Origin: Peribacillus sp044761665
GTDB lineage: Bacteria; Bacillota; Bacilli; Bacillales; DSM-1321
Assembly: GCF_044761665.1 (NCBI RefSeq)
Contig: NZ_JBIWCW010000004.1
Coordinates: 124,001 to 188,000 of the forward strand
Direction of reading: 5' to 3'
DNA length: 64,000 nt
The notes beneath the pieces were generated by a model, which was not told where the DNA came from, did not search any database, and was given only the letters and a program-made list of their open reading frames with translations. The position numbers were made by a program, and so were the translations under genes. The first letter of the stretch is position 1, and every line of letters starts with the position of its first letter. Shown in pieces: positions 53,750-62,311 of this stretch.

Positions 53750-54595
53750 TTACTTACAGAAAATATGTTTTCCGATTTTTTTTATTTGTGGCCTAGACCA
53801 TATCCACTTACTGGTTGCTGTATCAGGGTTAAAATAATATTCCGCGTTGCCGCTTGGGTCCCAACCGTTAATGGCATCCAGGACGGCTTCTTTTGCTTTT
53901 TCATTCGGGGTCAGCCAAATTTGTCCATCAGCCACTGCCGTGAAAGCACGTGGCTCAAAAATCACCCCGGAAACGGTATTGGGAAACGAAGCGCTCTCTA
54001 CCCTATTCAAAATGACAGCTGCAACTGCAACCTGCCCAGTATACGGTTCCCCTCGAGATTCACCATAAACTGCGTTCGCCATCAGTTGGATATCATTCTG
54101 TGAATATCCTCCTGGAAGATTGGCCGAAGTAGCTGCACCTGGCGATGAATTTTCCGATGAAGAGTTATTTGTTTCATTTTTCGAGGCACTATCTTTAACT
54201 TTGACTTGCTTATCAATGTCAACTCCCCCGTAGTAAGTAAACTCATTTCCTTTTTTAATCTGGTCATGAACAAATTCCTTATTGTAATTAGAAGCTTTAA
54301 CAAGCTTCTTTTTTGTCGTTTCTCCTGCCAACCCATCGATCGGCAGACCGAAATCTTTTTGGAAATTCCGAAGTGCCCAATATGTACCCCAGCCATACAC
54401 TCCATCAATTTTCCCTTGATAGTAACCGATGTTCTGTAAGCGTGCCTGTAATTCGATTACATCATCGCCAACTGCGCCCCTTTGAATAACTTGACTCGAA
54501 AAGGCATTTGTTCTTGTTTCCGGGAAAACTCCGAAACAAATCGCAATGCATGAAAACAGCAGGAACCATTTCCATGTTAACGAATTCCCTTTCAT
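53750..54595 (-). CDS. sleB: Spore cortex-lytic enzyme SleB
   Basis: Lytic transglycosylase that degrades cortex peptidoglycan in germination. 281 residues: signal peptide (about 1-32), peptidoglycan-binding domain (GAVGDDVIELQARLQNIGYY), a Ser/Asn-rich linker, and a Hydrolase_2 catalytic domain with AVYGESRGEPYTGQVAVAAV. The ATG at 54595 follows GAGGAG; a more upstream ATG contains that site. Confidence 0.96.
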   Translation of the reverse strand: MKGNSLTWKWFLLFSCIAICFGVFPETRTNAFSSQVIQRGAVGDDVIELQARLQNIGYYQGKIDGVYGWGTYWALRNFQKDFGLPIDGLAGETTKKKLVKASNYNKEFVHDQIKKGNEFTYYGGVDIDKQVKVKDSASKNETNNSSSENSSPGAATSANLPGGYSQNDIQLMANAVYGESRGEPYTGQVAVAAVILNRVESASFPNTVSGVIFEPRAFTAVADGQIWLTPNEKAKEAVLDAINGWDPSGNAEYYFNPDTATSKWIWSRPQIKKIGKHIFCK

Positions 54596-54666
54596 CAAAA
54601 CACTCCTCTTCATTTAAATTAACGTACTTCTATTTTCTTCTTAAGCGGTAGTTTTATTCCATGGCA

Positions 54667-54703
54667 ATAAAAAACGGAGTGGGCAATTTATGCCAACACT
54701 CCG
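54667..54703 (-). terminator. Intrinsic terminator after prsW
   Basis: CGGAGTG/CACTCCG outer stem with inner TTGGC/GCCC pairing and six U on the minus strand. Confidence 0.85.
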
Positions 54704-54717
54704 AATCAGGAATACTA

Positions 54718-55404
54718 TTATTTACTAACATAATGATTTTGAGAAAGTTCTTCTGCATGAAATTTAGATAGAAGTCGAGCCTTCTTTACCTTTTTCATTC
54801 CCAGCCACCAAAGGTAAATCATGAACGGCATGATTAAATGCACCCAAAATTTTTGGGAGATCAAGATATAATCATAAATTCCATGTAACATAAAGGGAAC
54901 GAGAAGAGCCAAGAGTAAGTAGGACCTGTTATTTTTAGAGGAAAATTTAGCTTTACCTAAATAATACCCCATGATAACACCAAATAAGGCATGGCTCGAT
55001 ACTGGTAGGATTGCCCTGCTAAAAGCATGTTCTACACCATTGGCAAGCAAATACAACGCATTTTCCATTGTGGCGAAACCTAAAGAAACTCCTGCCCCAT
55101 AAACGATCCCATCATAAGGCTCATCAAAGGCAATATGCTGGTAGATGACATAGATCAGTATGAACCACTTGAAAAATTCTTCAAGCAACGCAGCCCATAA
55201 AAACGCATTGGCAAAATCCGTATCTAAAATGTGTTCCGTTTCGAGCACATATTGTATAAACATGATTGGGAGAACAAGGAAGACACCGAATAGAAAAGTT
55301 TTGATGACCACTGAAATAGGTTCGGTATCATATTGATCTTTCAAGTAAAAATAGCTAAGTAACGCCAACCCCGGCGCAATAGCCGCTGACAAAATGACCA
55401 GCAT
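54718..55404 (-). CDS. prsW: Site-1 anti-sigma factor protease PrsW
   Basis: Membrane protease that cuts RsiW to release sigma-W in B. subtilis. 228 residues, about eight membrane segments, with the glutamate motif LEEFFKW and later histidines in SSHALFGVIMG and MLHGIYDY. The ATG at 55404 follows AGAGGT; the open frame runs 22 codons further upstream without similarity. No sigW or rsiW is in the window. Confidence 0.92.
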   Translation of the reverse strand: MLVILSAAIAPGLALLSYFYLKDQYDTEPISVVIKTFLFGVFLVLPIMFIQYVLETEHILDTDFANAFLWAALLEEFFKWFILIYVIYQHIAFDEPYDGIVYGAGVSLGFATMENALYLLANGVEHAFSRAILPVSSHALFGVIMGYYLGKAKFSSKNNRSYLLLALLVPFMLHGIYDYILISQKFWVHLIMPFMIYLWWLGMKKVKKARLLSKFHAEELSQNHYVSK

Positions 55405-55491
55405 GAGCTGACCTCTTTTCTTTTCTTTAATCGTACCACGGAATGCACAAAAATTAAATCCTGTAATCAAAGTCTTCCATTTTATTACCCG

Positions 55492-56457
55492 TCAGTATTT
55501 AAAGTGATCCTCTTCTAAAATCACTTCGCTTGCCAGTATGACAGCTAACTTTATGCGTGCTTTTTTACTGTCATAATCCGCACCTAAAATCACGCCTCTT
55601 TGTTTTAAATCCGCGGCACTTCCGACATAGTCATAGGCGGGGTATACCTTCCCCTCTTCCGCAGCTGTCGTCATGACGATAGCAATCCCTTTATCCATAG
55701 CATCTTGTATTGCAGGCACCATTCGTGGTGTTACTTGACCCCTGCCAACACCCTCGAGTACTATTCCTTTAGCTCCATTGTTAACAGAGGCTTCGATATA
55801 GATACCATCGGCGCCTGTATGGCATTTGATGATATCCACTCTCGGAATCGAACCTTGCACATCAAAACTCTCACGGTATAATGGTTTCTGATATAGGCTG
55901 ACCACTTCATTGTCAATGATCCCCAAGTAACCATATCCAAAGGATTCAAATCCTTGTAAATTGGAGGCATGCACTTTTTTAACATACTTAGCTGAATAAA
56001 TTCTTTCATTAAAAACGACAACTACACCAACATTTTCAAGAAGGGGGCTTGCAGCTGTTAAAATGGAATTTCTTAAATTCGAATACACATCCGTTCCAAC
56101 TTCTTGTGGAGAGCGTTGCGAACCAGTTACCACAATCGGCCGTTGATCATTCGTGGTGAGATCAAGAAAAAATGCCGTTTCTTCCAATGTATCAGTACCA
56201 TGGGTTACAACTATCCCAGCAACATCCGGGTCTTTCAATTCTTTTTGGATGGCCAGCTTTAGTTCATCCATTTTATCTAAATCCATGGACATGCTCGGTA
56301 TTTGAAAAAGATCGACAAGTTTAACTTCAATTTCCTTTGGCAGCTCGCAAAGGGAGGCCAACTCTTTTCCACTCAAAGCTCCTGATGACAACATGCCATC
56401 CGTGGTTTCTTTACTTGCAATCGTTCCACCTGTCGTAATTAATGATATTTTCCGCAT
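55492..56457 (-). CDS. ansA: L-asparaginase
   Basis: Hydrolyses asparagine to aspartate and ammonia. 321 residues with the two catalytic threonine motifs TTGGTIASKE near the N-terminus and VTHGTDTLEETAFFLDL. No signal peptide, so cytosolic type I. It follows bdr by 14 bp after TAAGGAG, so the two are probably cotranscribed. Confidence 0.93.
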   Translation of the reverse strand: MRKISLITTGGTIASKETTDGMLSSGALSGKELASLCELPKEIEVKLVDLFQIPSMSMDLDKMDELKLAIQKELKDPDVAGIVVTHGTDTLEETAFFLDLTTNDQRPIVVTGSQRSPQEVGTDVYSNLRNSILTAASPLLENVGVVVVFNERIYSAKYVKKVHASNLQGFESFGYGYLGIIDNEVVSLYQKPLYRESFDVQGSIPRVDIIKCHTGADGIYIEASVNNGAKGIVLEGVGRGQVTPRMVPAIQDAMDKGIAIVMTTAAEEGKVYPAYDYVGSAADLKQRGVILGADYDSKKARIKLAVILASEVILEEDHFKY

Positions 56458-56471
56458 CCTTATTCAGCTCC

Positions 56472-57443
56472 TTATTTACTTTTGTTTGAAGCTAAATGAT
56501 GGGCAATTAATTCGCCGTGGAACCTGCCGTTTTCGATAAATATTTCGTTGGCATTATTGCCTGCTGCCAGGACACCCGCGATATAAATGCCTTCAACATT
56601 TGTCTCCATCGTATTTTCATCATAAGTAGGTCTTCCTGTTTTCTGATCAATTGAAATGCCCATCGAAGCTAAAAACGAATGATCGGGATGGTAACCCGTC
56701 ATCGCAAATACAAAGTCATTGTCAATCACCTTTTCCACGTCACCTACACGATACACGACACTGTCTTCCGTGATCTTATCTACTGTGGCGTTGAATTCCA
56801 TCACAACTCTCCCATTGCGAACCAATGACTCGAACTCAGGAAGTATCCACGGTTTGATGCTTGTTGAGAACTCAGAGCCTCTATACAGGACAGTGACCCT
56901 TGCCCCGGACTTGACCAATTCCAATGCCGCATCCACACTTGAATTTTTACCTCCGATGACTGTAACGTCACAGTTAAAGTAGGGATGTCCCTCTTTGAAA
57001 TAATGAAAGACTTTAGGAAGCTCTTCTCCTGGAATACACATATAATTAGGATGATCATAATAACCTGTAGCGACGATAACACGCAACGCTGTATAATTCC
57101 CTTTAGATGTTTTCACAAGGAAGCGTCCGTCATCCTGTTTTTCGACTTTTTCAACTTTTTCGAACTTATGTACCCGCAATTCTTTTCTTCTGACAACTTC
57201 CCTGTAATAGGCAAGGGCCTGATTTCGGACGGGTTTTCGATTTTCGATAATGAATGCCGTATCACCTATTTCCAACTTCTCACTGGAACTAAAAAAGGTC
57301 TGATGTGTGGGATAACGATAAATGGAATCAACAACATTGCCTTTTTCTATAACAAGGGCGCCAATCCCCGCTTCTTTCAGTGCTATGGCAGCTGCCAGTC
57401 CACATGGACCCCCTCCGATTATAATAACTTCTTCATTATTCAT
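56472..57443 (-). CDS. bdr: Bacillithiol disulfide reductase (YpdA)
   Basis: FAD- and NADPH-dependent reductase that regenerates reduced bacillithiol, fitting the bshA/bshB1 genes elsewhere in the window. 323 residues with GGGPCGLAAAIALKEAG (FAD) and VIGGKNSSVDAALELVKSG (NADPH). It lacks the CxxC pair of thioredoxin reductase. Upstream of ansA. Confidence 0.93.
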   Translation of the reverse strand: MNNEEVIIIGGGPCGLAAAIALKEAGIGALVIEKGNVVDSIYRYPTHQTFFSSSEKLEIGDTAFIIENRKPVRNQALAYYREVVRRKELRVHKFEKVEKVEKQDDGRFLVKTSKGNYTALRVIVATGYYDHPNYMCIPGEELPKVFHYFKEGHPYFNCDVTVIGGKNSSVDAALELVKSGARVTVLYRGSEFSTSIKPWILPEFESLVRNGRVVMEFNATVDKITEDSVVYRVGDVEKVIDNDFVFAMTGYHPDHSFLASMGISIDQKTGRPTYDENTMETNVEGIYIAGVLAAGNNANEIFIENGRFHGELIAHHLASNKSK

Positions 57444-57496
57444 TTTTCATGCCACTGCCTTTCTATCTATAATATAAAATATAAATCATTCTACGT

Positions 57497-57529
57497 AAAA
57501 AATCCTATCATTAAATGATAGGATTTTTT
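57497..57529. terminator. Bidirectional terminator between gudB and bdr
   Basis: Perfect 14-bp stem AAAAAATCCTATCA/TGATAGGATTTTTT with a five-base loop; on the minus strand it ends gudB transcription. Confidence 0.85.
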
Positions 57530-57597
57530 ACAAATCTTTTCAAAGATAATGCTTGTACCCACTAGCATTTACAAATTAAGCATACATTATATAAGTA

Positions 57598-58875
57598 TTA
57601 AATCCACCCACGGAAACGGGATGCTTCCGCCATTTTCCTTACCCCGACCATATAGGCTGCTAATCGCATATCAACACGTCTGGATTGGGAAAGATCATAT
57701 ATATTATTGAATGACTTCACCAGAATTTTTTCGAGTTTTTCGTCAACTTCTTCTTCAGACCAATAATACCCTTGGTTGTTTTGAACCCATTCGAAGTAAG
57801 AAACAGTAACGCCTCCAGCCGAAGCCAAGACATCAGGAACCAATAAAATACCACGGTCAGTTAAAATTTGCGTAGCTTCTATTGTAGTAGGTCCGTTGGC
57901 CGCTTCCACCACGATGGAAGCTTTAATGTTCGCGGCATTATCTTCCGTGATTTGATTTTCGATAGCGGCTGGAACTAATATATCGCAATCCAATTCAAGA
58001 AGCTCTTGATTGGTAATGGTCGTTTTAAATAATTTCGTAACAGTTCCAAAACTGTCTCTACGGTCTAGCAAATAATCGATATCCAAACCATCAGGATCAT
58101 GTAACGCACCATAAGCATCCGATATCCCTATAACTTTAGCACCCGCATCATGCATGAATTTCGCTAAGAAACTACCTGCATTCCCAAAACCTTGAATGAT
58201 AACACGTGCCCCTTTTATATCAATACCGCGTTTCTTTGCGGCTTCATTAATACAAATAGTCACACCTTTAGCAGTCGCAGATTCACGACCATGAGAACCA
58301 CCTAGCACAAGGGGTTTACCAGTAATGAAACCAGGCGAATTGTATTCATCAATTCGGCTATATTCGTCCATCATCCACGCCATGATTTGTGAATTGGTAA
58401 ATACATCTGGTGCAGGAATATCCTTTGTAGGCCCCACGATTTGGCTGATCGCACGGACATAGCCCCGGCTAAGTCTTTCCAACTCTCGGAAGGACATATT
58501 ACGAGGATCACATACTATTCCACCCTTACCTCCACCATAAGGAAGATCAACAATTCCACATTTCAAACTCATCCAGATGGATAACGCTTTCACTTCACGT
58601 TCCGTCACATTCGGATGGAAACGAATTCCACCTTTTGTAGGACCAACAGAGTCGTTATGCTGTGCCCTGTACCCTGTGAATATCTTAACGGATCCATCAT
58701 CCATGCGAATGGGCATTTTTACCGTTAATAACCGTAATGGCTCTTTTAACAGTTCAAATACTTCTTCAGGATACCCCAGTTTGTCCAGTGCTTTATGTAT
58801 TACAGTCTGGGTAGACTTTAGCACATCATGTTTTTCTTCCTCGTTCACGTGGCCATTCCCTTTTGCCGATTCCAT
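57598..58875 (-). CDS. gudB: NAD-dependent glutamate dehydrogenase
   Basis: Catabolic deamination of glutamate to 2-oxoglutarate. 425 residues with the glutamate-site GGGKGGIV and the NAD-binding VIIQGFGNAG. The segment around residue 90 reads TEREVKALSIWMSLK with one copy of the three codons that are duplicated in the cryptic gudB of B. subtilis 168, so this copy should be active. Start follows GGGGGT. It could equally be called rocG; the symbol rests on synteny with ypdA and ypbH. Confidence 0.93.
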   Translation of the reverse strand: MESAKGNGHVNEEEKHDVLKSTQTVIHKALDKLGYPEEVFELLKEPLRLLTVKMPIRMDDGSVKIFTGYRAQHNDSVGPTKGGIRFHPNVTEREVKALSIWMSLKCGIVDLPYGGGKGGIVCDPRNMSFRELERLSRGYVRAISQIVGPTKDIPAPDVFTNSQIMAWMMDEYSRIDEYNSPGFITGKPLVLGGSHGRESATAKGVTICINEAAKKRGIDIKGARVIIQGFGNAGSFLAKFMHDAGAKVIGISDAYGALHDPDGLDIDYLLDRRDSFGTVTKLFKTTITNQELLELDCDILVPAAIENQITEDNAANIKASIVVEAANGPTTIEATQILTDRGILLVPDVLASAGGVTVSYFEWVQNNQGYYWSEEEVDEKLEKILVKSFNNIYDLSQSRRVDMRLAAYMVGVRKMAEASRFRGWI

Positions 58876-59142
58876 TATAGTACCCCCTATATAATCTCAT
58901 CCATATATTATAATTAGCGATTAGAGCTCTTCAGTGCTAGTATACACCTTCGCAATATTAAAGCAAAGAGTAAAAATGTGAATTTAAAATTTAGAAATAT
59001 TCAAAAAATGAAAACGGTATCATTCCACTTGTTACTTTTTAATTCCCCCTATTCTCTAAGACTAAAACCGAAAGCGATGAGGTTTTTCAGGCAAACCGTG
59101 TTCAGCTATATTAGAAGTGTCTGCCCTGTCTCCCCTTTTAGG

Positions 59143-59715
59143 CTAAATGAAATGCGTGCTTAAAGCATGTATGGCTTCCTTTGCGATCAAACGGGTCCCA
59201 TATTCATTAATGCGGTATAATGTCAGCGTCGATGCATGACCATACTCAGCCGCTAAAGAGATAACCGTTTCATAAGTAGCATCCTTCACGTCTTCAATCA
59301 ATAAATAATATTTTCCCTCATAAAAATAAAGAGAGCTATTAAGCATACCTTGAAAAGTCAAGCGGTGACACAATTGGATTACATCTTCAAAATCGTGAAA
59401 AACATAGAGAATATGGGGCGATTCATCGATTTTCACCTGTAGATCAAGGAACTCTTCTTCATTAAATAATTCTTCTTCATCTTTCGTTACAATGATGATC
59501 AAACCCTGAGCAGGCAAAGAAAAAATTTCAATGGCAATAGAACCACTCATCTTAAAACTGAGTTCTTCACATGCTTCCTCGACCATATCTTGAAACAATT
59601 TGTGCACTTTCAAGGAATTCCCTAAGATATCCTCTTTTGTAATGCCTCTATCAATTAAATCATCAAGGGTCAGAAATATCTTGATTTTATTATTCGTTAA
59701 TCGCTCCAACTTCAT
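59143..59715 (-). CDS. mecB: MecA-type adaptor protein MecB (YpbH)
   Basis: Adaptor that presents substrates to the ClpC protease, a paralogue of MecA. 190 residues starting MKLERLTNNKIKIFLTLDDL, with the C-terminal ClpC-binding fold ending YGHASTLTLYRINEYG. The ATG at 59715 follows AGGGGG; an ATG ten codons earlier lacks a site. It follows the cobalamin-binding regulator gene with an 85-bp gap and no terminator between. Confidence 0.9.
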   Translation of the reverse strand: MKLERLTNNKIKIFLTLDDLIDRGITKEDILGNSLKVHKLFQDMVEEACEELSFKMSGSIAIEIFSLPAQGLIIIVTKDEEELFNEEEFLDLQVKIDESPHILYVFHDFEDVIQLCHRLTFQGMLNSSLYFYEGKYYLLIEDVKDATYETVISLAAEYGHASTLTLYRINEYGTRLIAKEAIHALSTHFI

Positions 59716-59800
59716 AAAAAAATGCCCCCTGGTTTCCATCTTCATACATCATATGAAGACTTGGTCTCAAGGTGCATATCCATTATTTTCGAGGAATGAA

Positions 59801-60694
59801 TTAAGACTTCAACCATTTAGTCCAATCGGCTTGGATGCCGCCAATTAAAACATGATTGAACTTCTTTCGGTTATCCTCCGACATATGATTCAGCGCTTCT
59901 CCCCCAAGCCCCACCTTCAGGTCAGGGAACTCTTGCCAAAGCTCTTCTATCAACTTTAAAGTTCCAGGGAGATTCCCAGAAAGCGAGCAAGACATGAAGA
60001 GAAAAGCTGGTTTAATTATATTCAATGCGATAAAGAGATCCTCGTCAGCAATCGATTCTCCTAAATAAATCGTTTCATATCCTTTTCTTTTTAGGAAAAT
60101 AGTAAAAATCAACAACCCAAATTCATGCTTTTCCCCCGGCGCACACACGGTTAATGCTTTAGGTAACAAACCGCTTGTCGGAATGGTATGCATGATGGAG
60201 CTGATTCTGGCCTTGAGAATGGAGGAAGCAAAATGTTCATGAGCCGAAGTGATTTCTCCACTTTCCCATTTGTTACCAATTTGAACAAGAATGCCTCCGA
60301 GTATCTCAACTACCGTATGTTCAATCGTATACATACTGAAAGCCTGACTAATGATCGTTTGAGCCTTATTTTCATCGAAGTCTAAGAGCGCCTCAAGCAA
60401 CTCATTAGCTAATTTAACCGTTTGGTCATTATCTTGCTTTGTTTCATAAGCTTCGCCCTCTATCTTTTCAGAGCTCTCAAGCAACGATACAGCTTGACTG
60501 ATTGTAAACCCTTGATTCGTTTTATTGATTAGCCATTTTAGGATATGGAGATGTTTTTCCGTATACAATCTATGACCTGAATCATTCCTGATGGGTTCAA
60601 TGAAGTGATACCGTCTTTCCCATGCCCTTAAAGTACCAGGCTGGATACCTAGCAGTTTAGAAACCGCCTTTATATTATATTTACCTTCTTGCAT
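59801..60694 (-). CDS. CarH/LitR-type MerR regulator with cobalamin-binding domain
   Basis: A 297-residue regulator. Residues 1-75 are a MerR winged helix (LGIQPGTLRAWERRY, GHRLYTEKHL). A helical cap and B12-binding Rossmann domain follow. The W-x9-EH motif of CarH is present (Trp143, Glu153, His154), as is the ExHxxG cobalamin motif (Glu188, His190, Gly193) supplying the lower axial histidine. The residue after Trp143 is Glu, whereas as I recall T. thermophilus CarH has a histidine there that caps cobalt after light. It may be a light sensor, a B12-status sensor or act without cofactor. No carotenoid genes are nearby. Confidence 0.88.
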   Translation of the reverse strand: MQEGKYNIKAVSKLLGIQPGTLRAWERRYHFIEPIRNDSGHRLYTEKHLHILKWLINKTNQGFTISQAVSLLESSEKIEGEAYETKQDNDQTVKLANELLEALLDFDENKAQTIISQAFSMYTIEHTVVEILGGILVQIGNKWESGEITSAHEHFASSILKARISSIMHTIPTSGLLPKALTVCAPGEKHEFGLLIFTIFLKRKGYETIYLGESIADEDLFIALNIIKPAFLFMSCSLSGNLPGTLKLIEELWQEFPDLKVGLGGEALNHMSEDNRKKFNHVLIGGIQADWTKWLKS

Positions 60695-60735
60695 AATTTA
60701 ACAAGGCCTCCAATAACAGAACATCATTTGTAGAA

Positions 60736-60764
60736 ATTATAGTGGATTATCTCCACCCTGTAAA
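60736..60764 (-). promoter_or_regulatory. Sigma-A promoter of the CarH/LitR-type gene with operator-like dyad in its spacer
   Basis: TTTACA (60764-60759), a 17-bp spacer and consensus TATAAT (60741-60736) on the minus strand. The perfect inverted repeat GTGGA-GATAA-TCCAC (60756-60742) fills the spacer, suggesting repression or autoregulation by the encoded protein. Confidence 0.7.
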
Positions 60765-60793
60765 ATTCAAATATGCTCATTTTAGCTGTTAGC

Positions 60794-61606
60794 CTAATAA
60801 ACCTTCTCTAAAGCGTCCCCAAATCCTGTACTTTCCCCTTTTTTCAATGTAAACAAATGGGTTTCCGGCTTCGCTTCGAGTCTCAAGGGCACCGTACTTG
60901 TCCCATATCCGTTACTCGTTATGTACATACACTCCCCTTCTTTTGTGATGCCTCCCAAACGATATGGACCAAATCCAAATAAACGAATCTGCCCTCCATG
61001 GGTATGTCCTGAAAGAACGAGATTAATACGGTGTTCTGACTTTATTTGATTTTTCACTAGCGGGTTATGACTGATCAATATCCGGAAGTGCTCATTTCCG
61101 CAATCCGACAGAGCAAGGTCGAGCCTGTCCCTTTCTACAGATATATCATCTATACCTAAGAGGGCGAGATGCTCACTTTTCTTCGACTCGAACGAAACGG
61201 AGGTGTTATCCAAGATCTTGACCCCATGTTTCAAGAGCGCAGCATCCAACTCGTGAAAATCCCCTTCGTAATCATTATTTCCCCACACAAAATATAAAGG
61301 ACCAATTCCCTTCAATTTCAAGATGTTTTTTTCGACCCGCTCTAAAGGAACTCCACTTTCCCGAATATCCCCTCCGATAATCACTAAATCCACTTTACCT
61401 ATGACATCCGTGATTAGACGATCCGAAACGGTTCTCCGATGTATATCGGAAATGAAAAAAATCCGAATTTCCCCAAACCCTTCCGGAAAATCGTTAAAAT
61501 ATAAATCTTGAATAATCAGCCTATCCTGATTAGCCACTCGCCACATGTAAACAACCAAAAAGAATAGAAGCACTATCAAACCTAACAATCCATATGCCAG
61601 AACCAT
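60794..61606 (-). CDS. ypbG: Metallophosphoesterase YpbG
   Basis: A 270-residue protein with an N-terminal membrane segment (about residues 2-23) and a calcineurin-like phosphoesterase domain: SDIHRR, GGDIRESG, WGNNDYEG, ISHNP and SGHTHGGQ. Probably membrane-anchored; its substrate is unknown, though relatives include UDP-diacylglucosamine hydrolase-like enzymes. The ribosome site is weak. Confidence 0.88.
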   Translation of the reverse strand: MVLAYGLLGLIVLLFFLVVYMWRVANQDRLIIQDLYFNDFPEGFGEIRIFFISDIHRRTVSDRLITDVIGKVDLVIIGGDIRESGVPLERVEKNILKLKGIGPLYFVWGNNDYEGDFHELDAALLKHGVKILDNTSVSFESKKSEHLALLGIDDISVERDRLDLALSDCGNEHFRILISHNPLVKNQIKSEHRINLVLSGHTHGGQIRLFGFGPYRLGGITKEGECMYITSNGYGTSTVPLRLEAKPETHLFTLKKGESTGFGDALEKVY

Positions 61607-61699
61607 CTTCCACTAAACCTTCTTTCTCTTCAATTGCCAAATAACATCCTAAATTAATTATAAAACCTTGCCTTCAATTAAATATTCTCAAGTAAGTTT

Positions 61700-62158
61700 T
61701 TATTTATTTTCATGAAATAAGTTAATGTCATAATTCTTCTTCATCATATCAAATACCTTATGCCGGCTTTTCCATTCTTCCTCTTTTTCCCATAGTTGTT
61801 TGCTTTTATTGATGATTTCACAGCGAAGCAATTGAAATTCCTTCTCTGCCTTATCCATTTTGTTTTTAATCATCATCATATAACCATATATTCCTGCGGC
61901 TGCAGCTAAAAATAGATAATGTTTAAAATCATCAACAAAGATACTGAACATCTTAAAAAAGGAGTATGAATAAGGAACAACTATATATAGATAAAGGTAT
62001 ATCAAAAAAAGAGCTACAATGATCATTGTTGCCCATAAACTATGAATGTGCTTCTTTTTGAGAGCCTCGAATTTTTTTTTGCGGACCACAACGTTCTGTA
62101 ACATTTGTTTTGCTGCCTGATCGGTTTTATCATCAAGTAAAATGATTGCCGGTTCCAT
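61700..62158 (-). CDS. ypbF: Membrane protein YpbF (DUF2663)
   Basis: A 152-residue protein with two membrane segments (about residues 40-62 and 75-95) and helical charged ends. The ATG at 62158 is chosen because AAGGAGG lies upstream; two ATGs up to ten codons earlier are alternatives. Place between ypbG and ypbE matches B. subtilis. Function unknown. Confidence 0.78.
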   Translation of the reverse strand: MEPAIILLDDKTDQAAKQMLQNVVVRKKKFEALKKKHIHSLWATMIIVALFLIYLYLYIVVPYSYSFFKMFSIFVDDFKHYLFLAAAAGIYGYMMMIKNKMDKAEKEFQLLRCEIINKSKQLWEKEEEWKSRHKVFDMMKKNYDINLFHENK

Positions 62159-62272
62159 TTTTTCTTCCGCCTCCTTCATATCCTTCAAGTCATGATATGA
62201 GGTTGTCTCGAAAAAAATGATAAATAAAGCTGCCTTTCTACTATCTAAATGACCTAAACCTTTGGAAAGTAA

Positions 62273-62303
62273 AGCACCCTGTCAACTTTAGAGACAGAGT
62301 GCT
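62273..62303 (-). terminator. Intrinsic terminator after ypbE
   Basis: AGCACTCTGTC/GACAGGGTGCT stem with one mismatch and a modestly U-rich tail on the minus strand. Confidence 0.65.
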
Positions 62304-62311
62304 CATACCTT

